Origin: JADKAV01 sp037045455
GTDB taxonomy: Bacteria > Actinomycetota > Actinomycetes > S36-B12 > UBA10799
Direction: 5' to 3'
DNA: 64,000 nt
NCBI GenBank assembly: GCA_037045455.1
Contig: JBAOIN010000005.1
Location: 248,001 to 312,000, forward strand
Shown here one piece after another: positions 52,218 through 61,272 of the stretch (positions are counted from its first letter, which is position 1; each line of letters starts with the position of its first letter). The notes below the pieces were generated by a model. The model was not told the DNA's origin. It searched no databases and saw only the letters and a list, made by a program, of their open reading frames with translations. The translations under genes and the position numbers were made by a program.

Positions 52218-52261
52218 ACCTCACTTATCGGGTACGGCTATGAAGACCGCCCCTGCGCGGG

Positions 52262-52279
52262 CATGAAGGATCGCTGAAG
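52262..52279 (-). promoter_or_regulatory. CopR-type box 2
   Basis: On the coding strand the site reads CTTCAGCGATCCTTCATG, a variant of the CTTCATC-N4-CTTCATC box with the same 11-bp pitch. It lies 45 bp upstream of the glutaredoxin start and immediately after the Cu-ATPase stop codon. Confidence 0.55.
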
Positions 52280-52280
52280 T

Positions 52281-54523
52281 TCAGACCCGTGCGTTGCGCA
52301 ACCGAAGTGCGTTCACGATCACCGACACACTGGACAGACTCATGGCGGCTGCGGCGATGATCGGTGACAACAGCAGCCCCGTGAACGGGTACAGCACGCC
52401 GGCCGCGACCGGGATGCCCAGAGTGTTGTAGAGGAACGCGAAGCCGAGGTTCTGCTTCATGTTGCGCACTGTCGCCCGCGAGACGCCACGTGCCGCTGTG
52501 ATACCCCGCAAGTCGCCCTTGACCAAGGTGATCTCAGCAGAGTCGATGGCGATGTCGCTGCCGGTTCCCATGGCGATGCCGATGTCCGCCTGCGCCAGGG
52601 CGGGCGCATCGTTGATTCCGTCGCCGGCCATCGCGACCATGTGTCCGTCGCGCTGCAAGTCCTCGACGATCGTGAGTTTGTCGTCCGGGCGGACTCCGGC
52701 ATGGAACGCGTCGATGCCCAACGCCGACGCCACGCCAGCTGCCGGACCCTGCGCGTCGCCAGTGGCCATCACCACCGCGAGGTGGTCGTGATGCAGAGCC
52801 CGGACCGCATCAGGAGTACTGGGCTTGATCTCGTCGCGTAGCGCGATCGTGCCGATAAGCCTGCCGTCAGCTGCGACGTGGATGAGCGTCTGCTCGGCGT
52901 CGGCGGGCCGGACCTGGATGCCGTTCGCCGCCATGAGTTCCGCGTTGCCGACCACGACGTTGCGGCCGTCGACCCGGCCGCCGCACGCCGAACCCGGGCT
53001 CGGCCGCGAAGTCCTCGGGCTCGGACAGCACGACACCGTCGGCCGCGGCGGCGTGCTGCATCGCCTTGGCCAGCGGGTGCTCGCTGGAGCGGTTCAGACT
53101 GGCGGCCAGTTGCAGCACGTCAGGCGCGGCCCAGCCGTCGGCCGGCACGATCTCGCTGACACTCGGTCGGCCGACCGTGAGGGTGCCGGTCTTGTCGACC
53201 ACCAGAGTGTCCACCTCGCGCAGCTTCTCCATCGCGGCCGCATCACGGAACAGGACACCGTGCCGGGCGCCCAGACCGTGACCCGACCATGACCGACATC
53301 GGCGTGGCCAGACCGAGCGCGCACGGACACGCAATGATCAGCACCGACACTGCATTGACCAGCGCGTAGACCCAGGACGGCTGCGGGCCGACCAGACCCC
53401 ACACCACGAACGTGACGATGGCGATGCCGATCACAGTAAGGACGAAGACGCCGGCCACCCGGTCGGCCAGGCGCTGCATCGGCGCCTTCGATCGCTGGGC
53501 GGAGGCCACCATCTCCACGACCCGGGCCAGGACCGTGTCGGCGCCCACTTTCGTGGCGCGTACGACCAGCGCCCCGGTGCTGTTCACCGTGCCACCGATG
53601 ACGGTGTCGCCCTCGGACTTGTCGGCCGGGATCGGCTCGCCGGTGAGCATGGACTCATCGACCGCCGAATCCCCGCTGAGGACCACGCCATCCACGGGCA
53701 CCTTCTCGCCCGGACGCACCCGGACCCGGTCGTCCACGACGATCTCGGCCAGGGGGACATCCTGCTCCGTGCCGTCGGGATTGAGGCGGCGTGCCGTTGC
53801 CGGCGCGAGGTTCAGCAGGCCTTTGATCGCGTCACCCGTGGTGGCTCGGGCACGCAGTTCCAGCACCTGCCCCAACAGCGTGAGCGTGCAGATGATGGCA
53901 GCAGCTTCGAAGTAGAGCGGAATCATCCCGTCCTCGCGGAACGAGGCGGGGAACACCCCCGGAGCCACGACTGCGACCACCGAGTAGCTGTAAGCCGCGA
54001 AGACGCCGAGTCCGATCAGCGTCCACATGTTCGGCTCCCGGTTGCGCACGGACTGCACGGCCCAGACGAAGAACGGCCCCGCGGCCCAGACCACGACGGG
54101 CGTCGCAAGCGCAAGCTCGACCCACGGTTTCACGCTCATGGGCAACGGCGGGAAGCCGAACATCGCGATCGACAGGACGGCCAGTGACAGGGGCAGTGCG
54201 ACCCAGAACCGGCGCAGCATGTGCCGGTACTCCTGCAGCGCGGAGTCGTCGTCCAGCGTGGGCGTCATCGGCTCCAAATGCATGCCGCAGATCGGGCAGC
54301 GGCCCGGTGCATCGCGGATGATCTCCGGGTGCATCGGGCACGTGTAGCGGACCGTGCCGTCAGCGGGAACGGAAGCCCGCCGCGTGGGCTCGTGCGGCGG
54401 CGCGGCGCCGACCGGCACCAACGTCATGCCGCACTTGGGGCATTCGGACGGCCGGCCGTCGGTCACCGACGGCCGGCCGTCGGTCAGCTCGGGGTGCATC
54501 GGGCAATGGAATTGTGTGGTCAT
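52281..54523 (-). CDS. Copper-transporting P-type ATPase with two CPMHPE modules (two apparent indels)
   Basis: A P1B-ATPase of about 746 residues. Two N-terminal heavy-metal modules (FHCPMHPELTDGRPS...CPKCGM and YTCPMHPEIIRDAPG...CPICGM) precede eight membrane helices, with CPC in IIACPCALGLATPMSVMVG. Soluble parts show the phosphorylation site DKTGTLT, SSEHPLAKA, and GDGINDAPALAQAD. Breaks near 53281 (extra T) and 52985 (extra C) are each repaired by removing a base. It pumps Cu out of the cell. It is cotranscribed after the oxidase and DUF305 genes. A CopB-type name is possible. Confidence 0.85.
54447..54488. repeat. 21-bp tandem duplication inside the Cu-ATPase gene
   Basis: Two adjacent 21-bp units (54447-54467 and 54468-54488) differ at one or two bases and each contains the palindrome GACGGCCGGCCGTC. 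In protein they give two TDGRPSV-like heptapeptides in the first metal module, a seven-residue insertion not present in the second module. Confidence 0.7.
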
Positions 54524-54552
54524 AATCGCTCCGGTACCCATAACGGCGGGGA

Positions 54553-55152
54553 TCAGGACTGCGCGAGTAGTTCCTGCATCGTGGCGATCTCCGCCTGCTG
54601 GGCACTGATGATCTGGTCGGCCATGGCGGTCACTTGCGGGTTGGACGAGTTGGCCTTGACCTGATCGGCCATGCTGATCGCGCCCTGGTGATGCTCGATC
54701 ATCATCTGCAGCCACATGGTGTCGAAGTCCTTGCCGCGGGCCGACATCAGCTGGTCCATCTGCTGCTGGGTCATCATCCCGGCCACCGTCATGCCGCCCA
54801 TGTTGTGGCCGCCCTGGTCCATGTTCGGCATCGCGGTGGGGGCACCCCAGCCCTGCAGCCAGCCGGTCATCTGGGCGATCTCGGGATCCTGGGCCTGCTT
54901 GATCTGCTCGGCCAGCGCCGTGACCTCGGGTGACGCCTGAGCGCCGGAGGCCAAGGCCAGATCAGCCATCTGCACCGCCTGCTGGTGGTGCGGGATCATC
55001 GACTGCGCGAACGCGATGTCGGTGGCCGAGCCGGTGCTGGCCGCTACCGATGCCGATGCGGTTGGCGTACTGGTGGCATCAGTGGTGCCGCTGGAACACC
55101 CGGCGAGCCCGAACGCTGCGAGGGCGACGACTGGGACGATAAGACGCTTCAT
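54553..55152 (-). CDS. DUF305 copper-associated lipoprotein
   Basis: A 199-residue lipoprotein: signal MKRLIVPVVALAAFGLAGCS with lipobox LAGC. It has the DUF305 ferritin-like halves, each with a HH motif (SMIPHHQQAVQMADLAL and QMMIEHHQGAISMADQV), joined by a Met-rich linker (GGHNMGGMTVAGMMTQQQMD). The HH and Met residues suggest Cu binding on the outer membrane face. AGGAG lies 4 bp before ATG 55152. It is between the multicopper oxidase (7 bp upstream) and the Cu-ATPase. Confidence 0.85.
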   Translation of the reverse strand: MKRLIVPVVALAAFGLAGCSSGTTDATSTPTASASVAASTGSATDIAFAQSMIPHHQQAVQMADLALASGAQASPEVTALAEQIKQAQDPEIAQMTGWLQGWGAPTAMPNMDQGGHNMGGMTVAGMMTQQQMDQLMSARGKDFDTMWLQMMIEHHQGAISMADQVKANSSNPQVTAMADQIISAQQAEIATMQELLAQS

Positions 55153-55159
55153 GCTTCTC

Positions 55160-56575
55160 CTATTGGTAGTCGAGCCGGGTCATCATCCCGGCCTCGGCGT
55201 GGTAGGCGTTGTGGCAGTGCAGCATCCACTTGCCCGGGTTGTCGGCGAGCAGATCGGCTGTGACCGAACCCATCGGGGGGATCAGCACAGTGTCCTTGCG
55301 GGGACCGGCGGAACCGGCGCCGCCGACTTGGAACGTGTGCCCGTGCAGGTGCATCGGGTGGGACATCATCGACATGTTGACCATCCGCAGGCGCAGCAGC
55401 TCACCCTGCTTCACGGTGATCGGGTCGGCCTGCTCGTACGTGGCGCCGTTGATCGTCCAGCGGTAGGGCCCCATGCTGCCGGCCAGTGTCAGGTCGGCGG
55501 TGTGATCCGGCTCGCGCGCTGGTAGGGCCGCACCCGGCGCGGCTTGCAGGGCCGAGACCGTGAGTGGATACGCATCCAGTTCGGAGGGACGTTGCGGGGA
55601 GCCGCCGCTGCCGGTGCGCAGGTAGGCGATCGCGTACCCGCTCTTCCCCTCTGGTTCGGCCACCAGTGGGAAACGGCCGTCCTGGGCGGTCACGATCACG
55701 TCGTAGCGCTCCCCCATGCCGATTCGCAGGGCCTGCGTCGTCACGGGCCGCACTGGGTAGCCATCGGAGTGGGTGACCTGCATCCGGTGGCCGCCGAGTG
55801 CGACCGTGAAGACGGTGTCGGCGCCGGCGTTGATGAAACGGATGCGGATGCGCTCGCCCCGCTTGGCGTTGAGCACATCTGGATCGGACGCGGTACGGCC
55901 GTTCATCAGGTAGAGCGGATAGTTGACGTCGCCGCCGTCCATCATCATGCCGCCGTGGTCCATGCCCATCATGCCGCCGCTGGTGTTCTGCCCGCCGCTG
56001 GCGACCAGGTCGTCGTAGATCTGCTGTGGGGACGGTCCCACGCCGTCGGTCCAGTCGTCGAGGACGACGATCCATTCGCGGTCGTAGTCGCCGGATTCGT
56101 GCGGGTCGTCGACGATGAACGGCGCGTACAGGCCCCGGTCGAGTTGCCCGACGCCCATGTGCGGGTGCAGCCAGTGGGTTCCGGCGACTGGCACCACGAA
56201 CTCGTAGGTGAATGCGTGGCCTGGAGCGACAGCCGCCATCGTGACGTCGGGGACGCCGTCCATCGCGTTGGGCACCGGCAGGCCGTGCCAGTGCACGCTG
56301 GTGGCTTCCGGCAGATCGTTGCGCAACCGGATCCGGACGCGGTCGCCCACATCGGCCCGCAGCGGCTTGCCGGGAACGCTTCCGTAGGCCCAGGTCGTGA
56401 CGGTGTGCCCGCCGAGGTCCATCTGCACCGGCTGCGCGGACAGAGCCAGGTCGCGCACACGGCCGGTGGTGGGAACCGGTGAGGCGGGAGCGGGCGTCGG
56501 CACGGGCTGACGGGAACAGGCGGCCACGCCGAGCCCCAGCATCAGGCCCAGCACCTGCCGGCGGGAGACATCCAC
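55160..56575 (-). CDS. Multicopper oxidase (CopO/CueO type), Tat-exported
   Basis: A protein of about 471 residues. The twin-arginine signal SRRQVLGLMLGLGVAACS ends at a possible lipobox. All four copper-ligand motifs are visible: TSVHWHGLPVP, GTHWLHPHMGVG, MSHPMHLHGHTFQ and WMLHCHNAYHAEAGMM (type 1 axial Met). A Met/His-rich loop (GGMMGMDHGGMMMDGGD) lies mid-chain. It would oxidise Cu(I) to the less toxic Cu(II) outside the membrane. GTG 56575 opens MDVSRRQ; GTG 56596 is the alternative. It leads the operon with the DUF305 and ATPase genes. Confidence 0.85.
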   Translation of the reverse strand: MDVSRRQVLGLMLGLGVAACSRQPVPTPAPASPVPTTGRVRDLALSAQPVQMDLGGHTVTTWAYGSVPGKPLRADVGDRVRIRLRNDLPEATSVHWHGLPVPNAMDGVPDVTMAAVAPGHAFTYEFVVPVAGTHWLHPHMGVGQLDRGLYAPFIVDDPHESGDYDREWIVVLDDWTDGVGPSPQQIYDDLVASGGQNTSGGMMGMDHGGMMMDGGDVNYPLYLMNGRTASDPDVLNAKRGERIRIRFINAGADTVFTVALGGHRMQVTHSDGYPVRPVTTQALRIGMGERYDVIVTAQDGRFPLVAEPEGKSGYAIAYLRTGSGGSPQRPSELDAYPLTVSALQAAPGAALPAREPDHTADLTLAGSMGPYRWTINGATYEQADPITVKQGELLRLRMVNMSMMSHPMHLHGHTFQVGGAGSAGPRKDTVLIPPMGSVTADLLADNPGKWMLHCHNAYHAEAGMMTRLDYQ

Positions 56576-56618
56576 CGCTCCACTGTCGGTGCGCACGATC
56601 CGGGTTCCCGGGACGTTT

Positions 56619-56660
56619 GATGAAGATTCGATGAAGAGGCCGCCTTCATCGAACCTTCAC
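56619..56660. promoter_or_regulatory. Paired CopR-type boxes 3 and 4 in a divergent promoter
   Basis: Box 3 at 56619-56636 reads CTTCATCGAATCTTCATC on the oxidase coding strand. Box 4 at 56644-56660 reads CTTCATCGAACCTTCAC on the coding strand of the opposite operon. The two face away from each other, 7 bp apart, so one region can control both the oxidase operon and the SHOCT-regulator-kinase operon. The regulator is likely autoregulated. Confidence 0.65.
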
Positions 56661-56705
56661 GCGATCACCGGGGTACGCGCCACCTTCCCGGCGCAGGCTG
56701 CTCCC

Positions 56706-56939
56706 ATGATGTACAGCGGAACCTGGAACGGCTGGATGCTGGCCATGATGCTGATCTGGCCGGTCCTGATCATCGCGGCCATCGCCGCGATCGTGGCGCT
56801 CACCCGCCAGACCCCCTCCCCCCAGACACACCGCCGGTCGGCCAAGGAGATCCTGGACCGCAGGCTCGCGGCCGGCGAGATCGACGCGGCGGAGTACGCA
56901 CGGACGGCCGACATGCTCAAGAATGGGAACCCCGCCTGA
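56706..56939 (+). CDS. Small membrane SHOCT protein
   Basis: A 77-residue protein: one membrane helix (WMLAMMLIWPVLIIAAIAAIVAL), then a SHOCT tail (SAKEILDRRLAAGEIDAAEYARTADMLK). Met and Trp at the N-terminus (MMYSGTWNGWMLAMM) are typical of small proteins in copper-sensing operons. The response regulator begins 10 bp after its stop. Role unknown. Confidence 0.65.
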   Translation: MMYSGTWNGWMLAMMLIWPVLIIAAIAAIVALTRQTPSPQTHRRSAKEILDRRLAAGEIDAAEYARTADMLKNGNPA

Positions 56940-56949
56940 GGGAGCCCGA

Positions 56950-57639
56950 GTGGACAACCAGCAAGTCCTCGTCGTCGAGGACGAAGTCGACCTGGCGCGT
57001 GTCATCGCCGGCTATCTGCAGAACGAAGGCTTCACCGTGCGCCAGGCGCACACCGGCCCCGACGCCGTAGCACTGGCCCAGCAGGATTCCCCGGCGCTGA
57101 TCGTGCTCGATCTCATGCTCCCCGGCTTCGACGGGATCGAGGTCTGCCGGCAGATCCGCGGCTTCAGCGACTGCTACATCATCATGCTCACCGCCCGCGA
57201 CGACGAGATCGACAAGGTGCTCGGCCTGTCGATGGGCGCCGACGATTATCTGGTCAAGCCATTCTCTCCGCGCGAACTGATGGCCCGGGTGCGCGCAATG
57301 CTGCGACGGCCGCGACAGGTGGGGGGCAGTCCAGCCGCGCCGCACCGGCAGCTCGCGGACCTCGACGTCGACCCGGAGGCGCGCAAGGTCTGGGTGTCGG
57401 GCGCCGAGATCGACCTCACCCGCACCGAGTTCGACCTGCTCGACGCCCTGTCCGAACAGCCGCGCCGGGCCTTCACGCGCCGGCAACTCATCGACCATGT
57501 CTGGGGCGAGGCGTGGTACGGCGACGAGCACATCGTCGATGTCCACGTGGGCCACTTGCGCAAGAAACTGGGCGACGACGCAGGCACGCCCCGCTTCATC
57601 CGGACCGTGCGCGGCATCGGCTACGGGATGGTGACGTGA
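56950..57639 (+). CDS. OmpR-type response regulator, CopR-like
   Basis: A 229-residue regulator. The receiver shows QQVLVVEDEVDLARVIAGYL, phosphorylation Asp in LIVLDLMLPGFDG, MLTARDDE and DYLVKPFSPRELMARV. The winged-helix C-terminus reads LTRTEFDLLDALSEQPRRAF, then VDVHVGHLRKKLGDDAGTPRFIRTVRGIGYG. GTG 56950 has GGGAG 5 bp upstream. The position, partners and the CTTCATC boxes suggest it controls the copper operons around it. OmpR-class regulators bind 11-bp-spaced direct repeats, as these boxes are. Confidence 0.85.
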   Translation: MDNQQVLVVEDEVDLARVIAGYLQNEGFTVRQAHTGPDAVALAQQDSPALIVLDLMLPGFDGIEVCRQIRGFSDCYIIMLTARDDEIDKVLGLSMGADDYLVKPFSPRELMARVRAMLRRPRQVGGSPAAPHRQLADLDVDPEARKVWVSGAEIDLTRTEFDLLDALSEQPRRAFTRRQLIDHVWGEAWYGDEHIVDVHVGHLRKKLGDDAGTPRFIRTVRGIGYGMVT

Positions 57640-58712
57640 AGACGAGTCTGGCGACCCGCCTGTTCACCGCTCAGGTGCTCGTCATCGCGGCCACGTTCGG
57701 TGCGCTGCTGGTGACGATTCTGCTGGTGGCACCGGGCCTGTTCCGGCACCACCTGCAGATGACCGGGGAGGACTCCCCCAGCGTCCAGGAGCACGCGCAG
57801 GAAGCCTTCGAGACCGCAGTCGGTCTGGCATTGCTGACCGCCGCGGCGGTGGCCGTCCTGGCGGCGGTCCTGCTCGCCTGGTTCCTGGCGCGCAGGGTGA
57901 GCCGGCCGATCGAGGAGCTGGCAGGCGCGGCCGAACAGGTGGCGCACGGCGAGTTCGACGTCTCGGTACCGCAGACCACGTTCGGCCGGGAACTCCATTC
58001 GCTGTCTGAGTCGTTCCAGGAGATGGCCGACGACCTCGCATCCACCGACGCGGCGCGTGCCCGCCTGCTGTCCGACCTCGCCCACGAACTGCGCACGCCC
58101 CTGGCCACGCTGGAAGCGCACATCGACGGTCTCGAGGACGGGGTGGTCGCGGCCGACGCGCAGGGCTACGCCGTCATGCGCGCCCAGGTGCACCGCCTGC
58201 AACGCCTGGCCAGTGACGTGAAGCTGGCGGCGGCGGCCCAGGAGCATGCGCTGGATCTGCATATACAGCCGGTCGAGGTCGTGGGGCTGGTCGCCACAGC
58301 TTGCGCCGCTCAAACCGCGCGCTATAGGGACAAGGGGGTTGCGTTGCGCGACGCCTGTGAGAACTCCGCGATCGTGCAGGTCGATGCTGACCGGATGCAG
58401 CAGGTTCTGGGGAACCTGCTCGACAACGCGCTGCGGCACACACCGCCGGGAGGCAGCGTGCAAGTTACCTGCCGCGTTGGCGACGAGGTACAGGTCGAGG
58501 TCAGTGACAACGGCGAAGGCATCCCCGCCGATGAGCTGGAAGCGGTGTTCCAGCGGTTCCACCGGGTCGATGCCGCGCGCAGCGGCGGCGGTAGCGGACT
58601 GGGGCTCACGATCGCCCGGGCGATCGTCGAGGACCACGGCGGGACATTGCGCGCCAGTAGCGATGGAGCCGGACGCGGCACGTCCATGGTGGTCACGCTC
58701 CCCGCGTTGTGA
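57636..58712 (+). CDS. Sensor histidine kinase, CopS-like
   Basis: A 358-residue kinase: two membrane helices (VLVIAATFGALLVTILLVAP, AVGLALLTAAAVAVLAAVLL) with only about 25 residues outside, a HAMP domain, the HisKA box LLSDLAHELRTPLATLEAHI, and an ATPase domain (VLGNLLDNALRHTPPGG, VSDNGEGIPADE, GSGLGLTIARAIVEDHGG). The small outer loop (FRHHLQMTGEDSPSVQEHAQ) has His/Met residues that could bind copper. The GTG start overlaps the regulator stop (GTGA). Confidence 0.85.
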   Translation: MKTSLATRLFTAQVLVIAATFGALLVTILLVAPGLFRHHLQMTGEDSPSVQEHAQEAFETAVGLALLTAAAVAVLAAVLLAWFLARRVSRPIEELAGAAEQVAHGEFDVSVPQTTFGRELHSLSESFQEMADDLASTDAARARLLSDLAHELRTPLATLEAHIDGLEDGVVAADAQGYAVMRAQVHRLQRLASDVKLAAAAQEHALDLHIQPVEVVGLVATACAAQTARYRDKGVALRDACENSAIVQVDADRMQQVLGNLLDNALRHTPPGGSVQVTCRVGDEVQVEVSDNGEGIPADELEAVFQRFHRVDAARSGGGSGLGLTIARAIVEDHGGTLRASSDGAGRGTSMVVTLPAL

Positions 58713-58771
58713 CGATCAGGCTGCGAAAACCGCGCACGCCGAGGGATCATGGTCAATGGGAGGGATTGATC

Positions 58772-60720
58772 ATGGGGATCTCTCGAGTTATCGCAAGCGC
58801 ATCCGCCATAGCCCTCGTGCTCGGCACCGCTTCGGCGGTCCTCGCGGCCACGACGGAGCAAGTCCAGTGGAGTCCACCGGCCTCATTGAACGCCGGATCG
58901 AATGACCCGGCTTCAGTCATTTCCACGGATGGTCTGCGGACCACCACCATATGGGCACTGGGATCCGGCGAACTGCAGGCGAGCACCAGCACCGGTGGTG
59001 AAGCCGTCTGGCAGACGCCAGTGCCGCTGGGGGCAATCGGTGATTGGCCACGCCTGGCGGGGTCATCCGATGCCATGAAGCTCACGGCGGTCTGGAAGTC
59101 ACGGTCGACGCCATCCCTCGTGCGTTCGGCAACGAGTTCTGACGGGGGTGCGACGTGGGCTCCCTCGGTGCCGGTGTCCGCTTCTGGGGATACGCCGAGC
59201 AATCCGCAGGTGGTCTCCTCCGCTGACGGGAGCCGACTGGGCCGCGTTCTGGTGGTACACCTTCAGTTACACGCCCATGCCACCAGACGTCGGCACAACC
59301 TACTACACGCTGAAGGGATCGGTCAGCACCGACGGAGGGGCCCATTGGGCTGATCCGAAGCAGCTCGCGGACAGCACGGAGTCCGTAGTCGGTCCACGCG
59401 TGGTCGCCTCCAGCGACCTGAGCCGTATCGCTGTTGCGTGGTCTCAGACTCCGACCTCGGTCGGTCAAGTGAAGGTCGTTACAACCAGCAACGCCGGACA
59501 GGACTGGAGCCCCGCCAAAACGCTGTCGGACACCGGTGTCGATAGCAACCTGGGCGACATGATCGCCTCACAGGACGGACGACGGATCACTGTGTCGTTC
59601 CTGGCGCTTAAGAACTACAAACATGTGCTGCAGACGAGTTCGAGTGCGAATGGCGGAGTGGACTGGGGTCGGGCGGTCAGCGTTTCCGACGAAACTGCTG
59701 ACGCCTCGGGGCCCGCGCTGGCGTCGTCCACGGACGGTACCAAGGTGGCCCTCGTCTGGATGCGAAGTACTCCGGCTCTGCATCCCGTGACGAGTGTGAG
59801 CAAGGACGCGGGCGCGCACTGGACGCAGCCCAGCGACTTGTCCGACTCCATCGCCTCGGCCCCGCACGTTGCATCGTCAGCAAACGGCCGCCGGCTTACT
59901 ACGCTCTGGTGGGAGCTGACCACCGGCAGTTCGGTCAAGCCGGTCACGCGCTCCAGCACCGATGGCGGTGCTGACCTGGGCGCCCAAGACTGATGCCGCA
60001 CCAGCAACGTCCAACCCAATGCAGAGTCAGTTGCTCGCTTCGTCGGACGGCACCAAGCTAGTCCACGTCTGGAAAGCCAACGGTGCGCTCAAGGCAGCCC
60101 GTGGCCTGCTGCCGACTCCCAGCTTTGCCGCCGATCCACTGGACTTCGGCTCGCAGACGGTCGGGACGACAGCTGAACGCACGCTCACTGTTCACAACAC
60201 GGGAACCGCGCCGCTGACGGTCGATGACGTGCGCGTTGAGGGCGGGCAGTTCAGCCTTGCCTCAAACTCATGCGTCACTGTGGCGCCGTCGGGTAGTTGC
60301 GGTGTCGTGGTCCGCTACACGCCGACGGCACAAGGCGCGGCCACCGGCTCGGTCGTGTTCACCGACAGCACTCTGGCCGAGACGAACAGCGTGGCCCTGA
60401 GCGGCTCCGGCACCGCCATCCCCGCGGTCAGTCTGAAGGTGAAGGCGACCGGTGGGCACAAGATCCCAGCTGGCAAGCGCACAGTCCTGGTCAGCAAGGT
60501 GACCACCGACGGCAAAGCCTCGGTCAAGACCAGCTGCAAGGTCAAGGGCAAGAAGGCGGCCAAGAAGGTCTGCAAGTTCAAGGTCAAAGGCACGAAGGTC
60601 AGCGCCAAGCCCAAGTGCAAGAAGGGGCTGCAGATCGGCGTCACGGTGAAGGGCACCGCAACCGACCGCACGCCTGCCACCTGGACCAAGACCTGGAAGC
60701 TGAAGAAGTGCAAGGTTTGA
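58772..60720 (+). CDS. Secreted BNR/sialidase-like repeat protein with choice-of-anchor and basic tail (two apparent indels)
   Basis: A signal peptide (MGISRVIASASAIALVLGTA) is followed by at least five BNR-like repeats with the Asp-box S-x-D-G-G-x-x-W (SSDGGATWAPSVPVS, STDGGAHWADPKQLA, SANGGVDWGRAVSVS). Next comes a HYDIN/ASPM-like domain (VGTTAERTLTVHNTGTAPLT) and a lysine-rich end (KGKKAAKKVCKFKVKGTKVS). Breaks near 59241 (extra G) and 59971 (extra T, restoring DGGATWAPK) are each mended by one base. Repaired length is about 648 residues. No catalytic sialidase motif is seen; probably glycan binding outside the cell. Confidence 0.65.
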
Positions 60721-60728
60721 CGGATTCC

Positions 60729-60762
60729 TGAACGCTCGTTTAAAGTATTGAACGTGCGTTCA
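60729..60762. promoter_or_regulatory. Twin TetR-type operators
   Basis: TGAACGCTCGTTTA (60729-60742) and the near-perfect palindrome TGAACGTGCGTTCA (60749-60762) are 20 bp apart, two helical turns. The second overlaps the start of the TetR gene. This fits autorepression and control of the downstream efflux gene. Confidence 0.65.
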
Positions 60763-61272
60763 GCCGACTTCACCACTAGTGCGCGGATTCGCGATGCGGC
60801 GCTCGCCCGGTTCGCCGAGGACGGGTACGCGGCCACATCTGTTAGGACGATCGCAGCGGACGCTGGCGTCTCTCCCGCGCTCATCCTTCATCACTTCGGG
60901 TCGAAGGATGGCCTGCGGGAAGCCTGCGACCAGCACGTCTTCGCGTTCTTCCGCGAGATGTTCAGCCAGGAGGCGCAGTTCAGCGACGAATCGATGGTGA
61001 TGGTCCGCTACCTGATGCGACAGGCCAGCGAGGATTCCCCGCGCGCGAACGCGATGGTCGCGGACATCGTCGAACTCACCAAGAACGCGCTGCCGACACC
61101 CACCGCCGACCCGGACATGCGAGCAGCAGTGCTCGTCATGTTGCGACTCGGACCGCTGCTGTTCAACGGCGCGATGTTGCAGGCCACAGGCGCCGATGTC
61201 CTGACCCCGGAAGGACTGCAGCGCATGTACGCGACGATCCACGAGATCACAGGAGACAACCGTGACTACTGA
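60754..61272 (+). CDS. TetR-family repressor
   Basis: A regulator of about 172 residues. The N-terminal TetR helix-turn-helix is TSARIRDAALARFAEDGYAATSVRTIAADAGVSPALILHHFGSKDGLREACD. The ligand domain follows and is short and helical. Start is GTG 60754, or TTG 60748 in the same frame. The gene overlaps the efflux carrier by 11 bp, so both are under the twin operators. Confidence 0.85.
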   Translation: MRSADFTTSARIRDAALARFAEDGYAATSVRTIAADAGVSPALILHHFGSKDGLREACDQHVFAFFREMFSQEAQFSDESMVMVRYLMRQASEDSPRANAMVADIVELTKNALPTPTADPDMRAAVLVMLRLGPLLFNGAMLQATGADVLTPEGLQRMYATIHEITGDNRDY

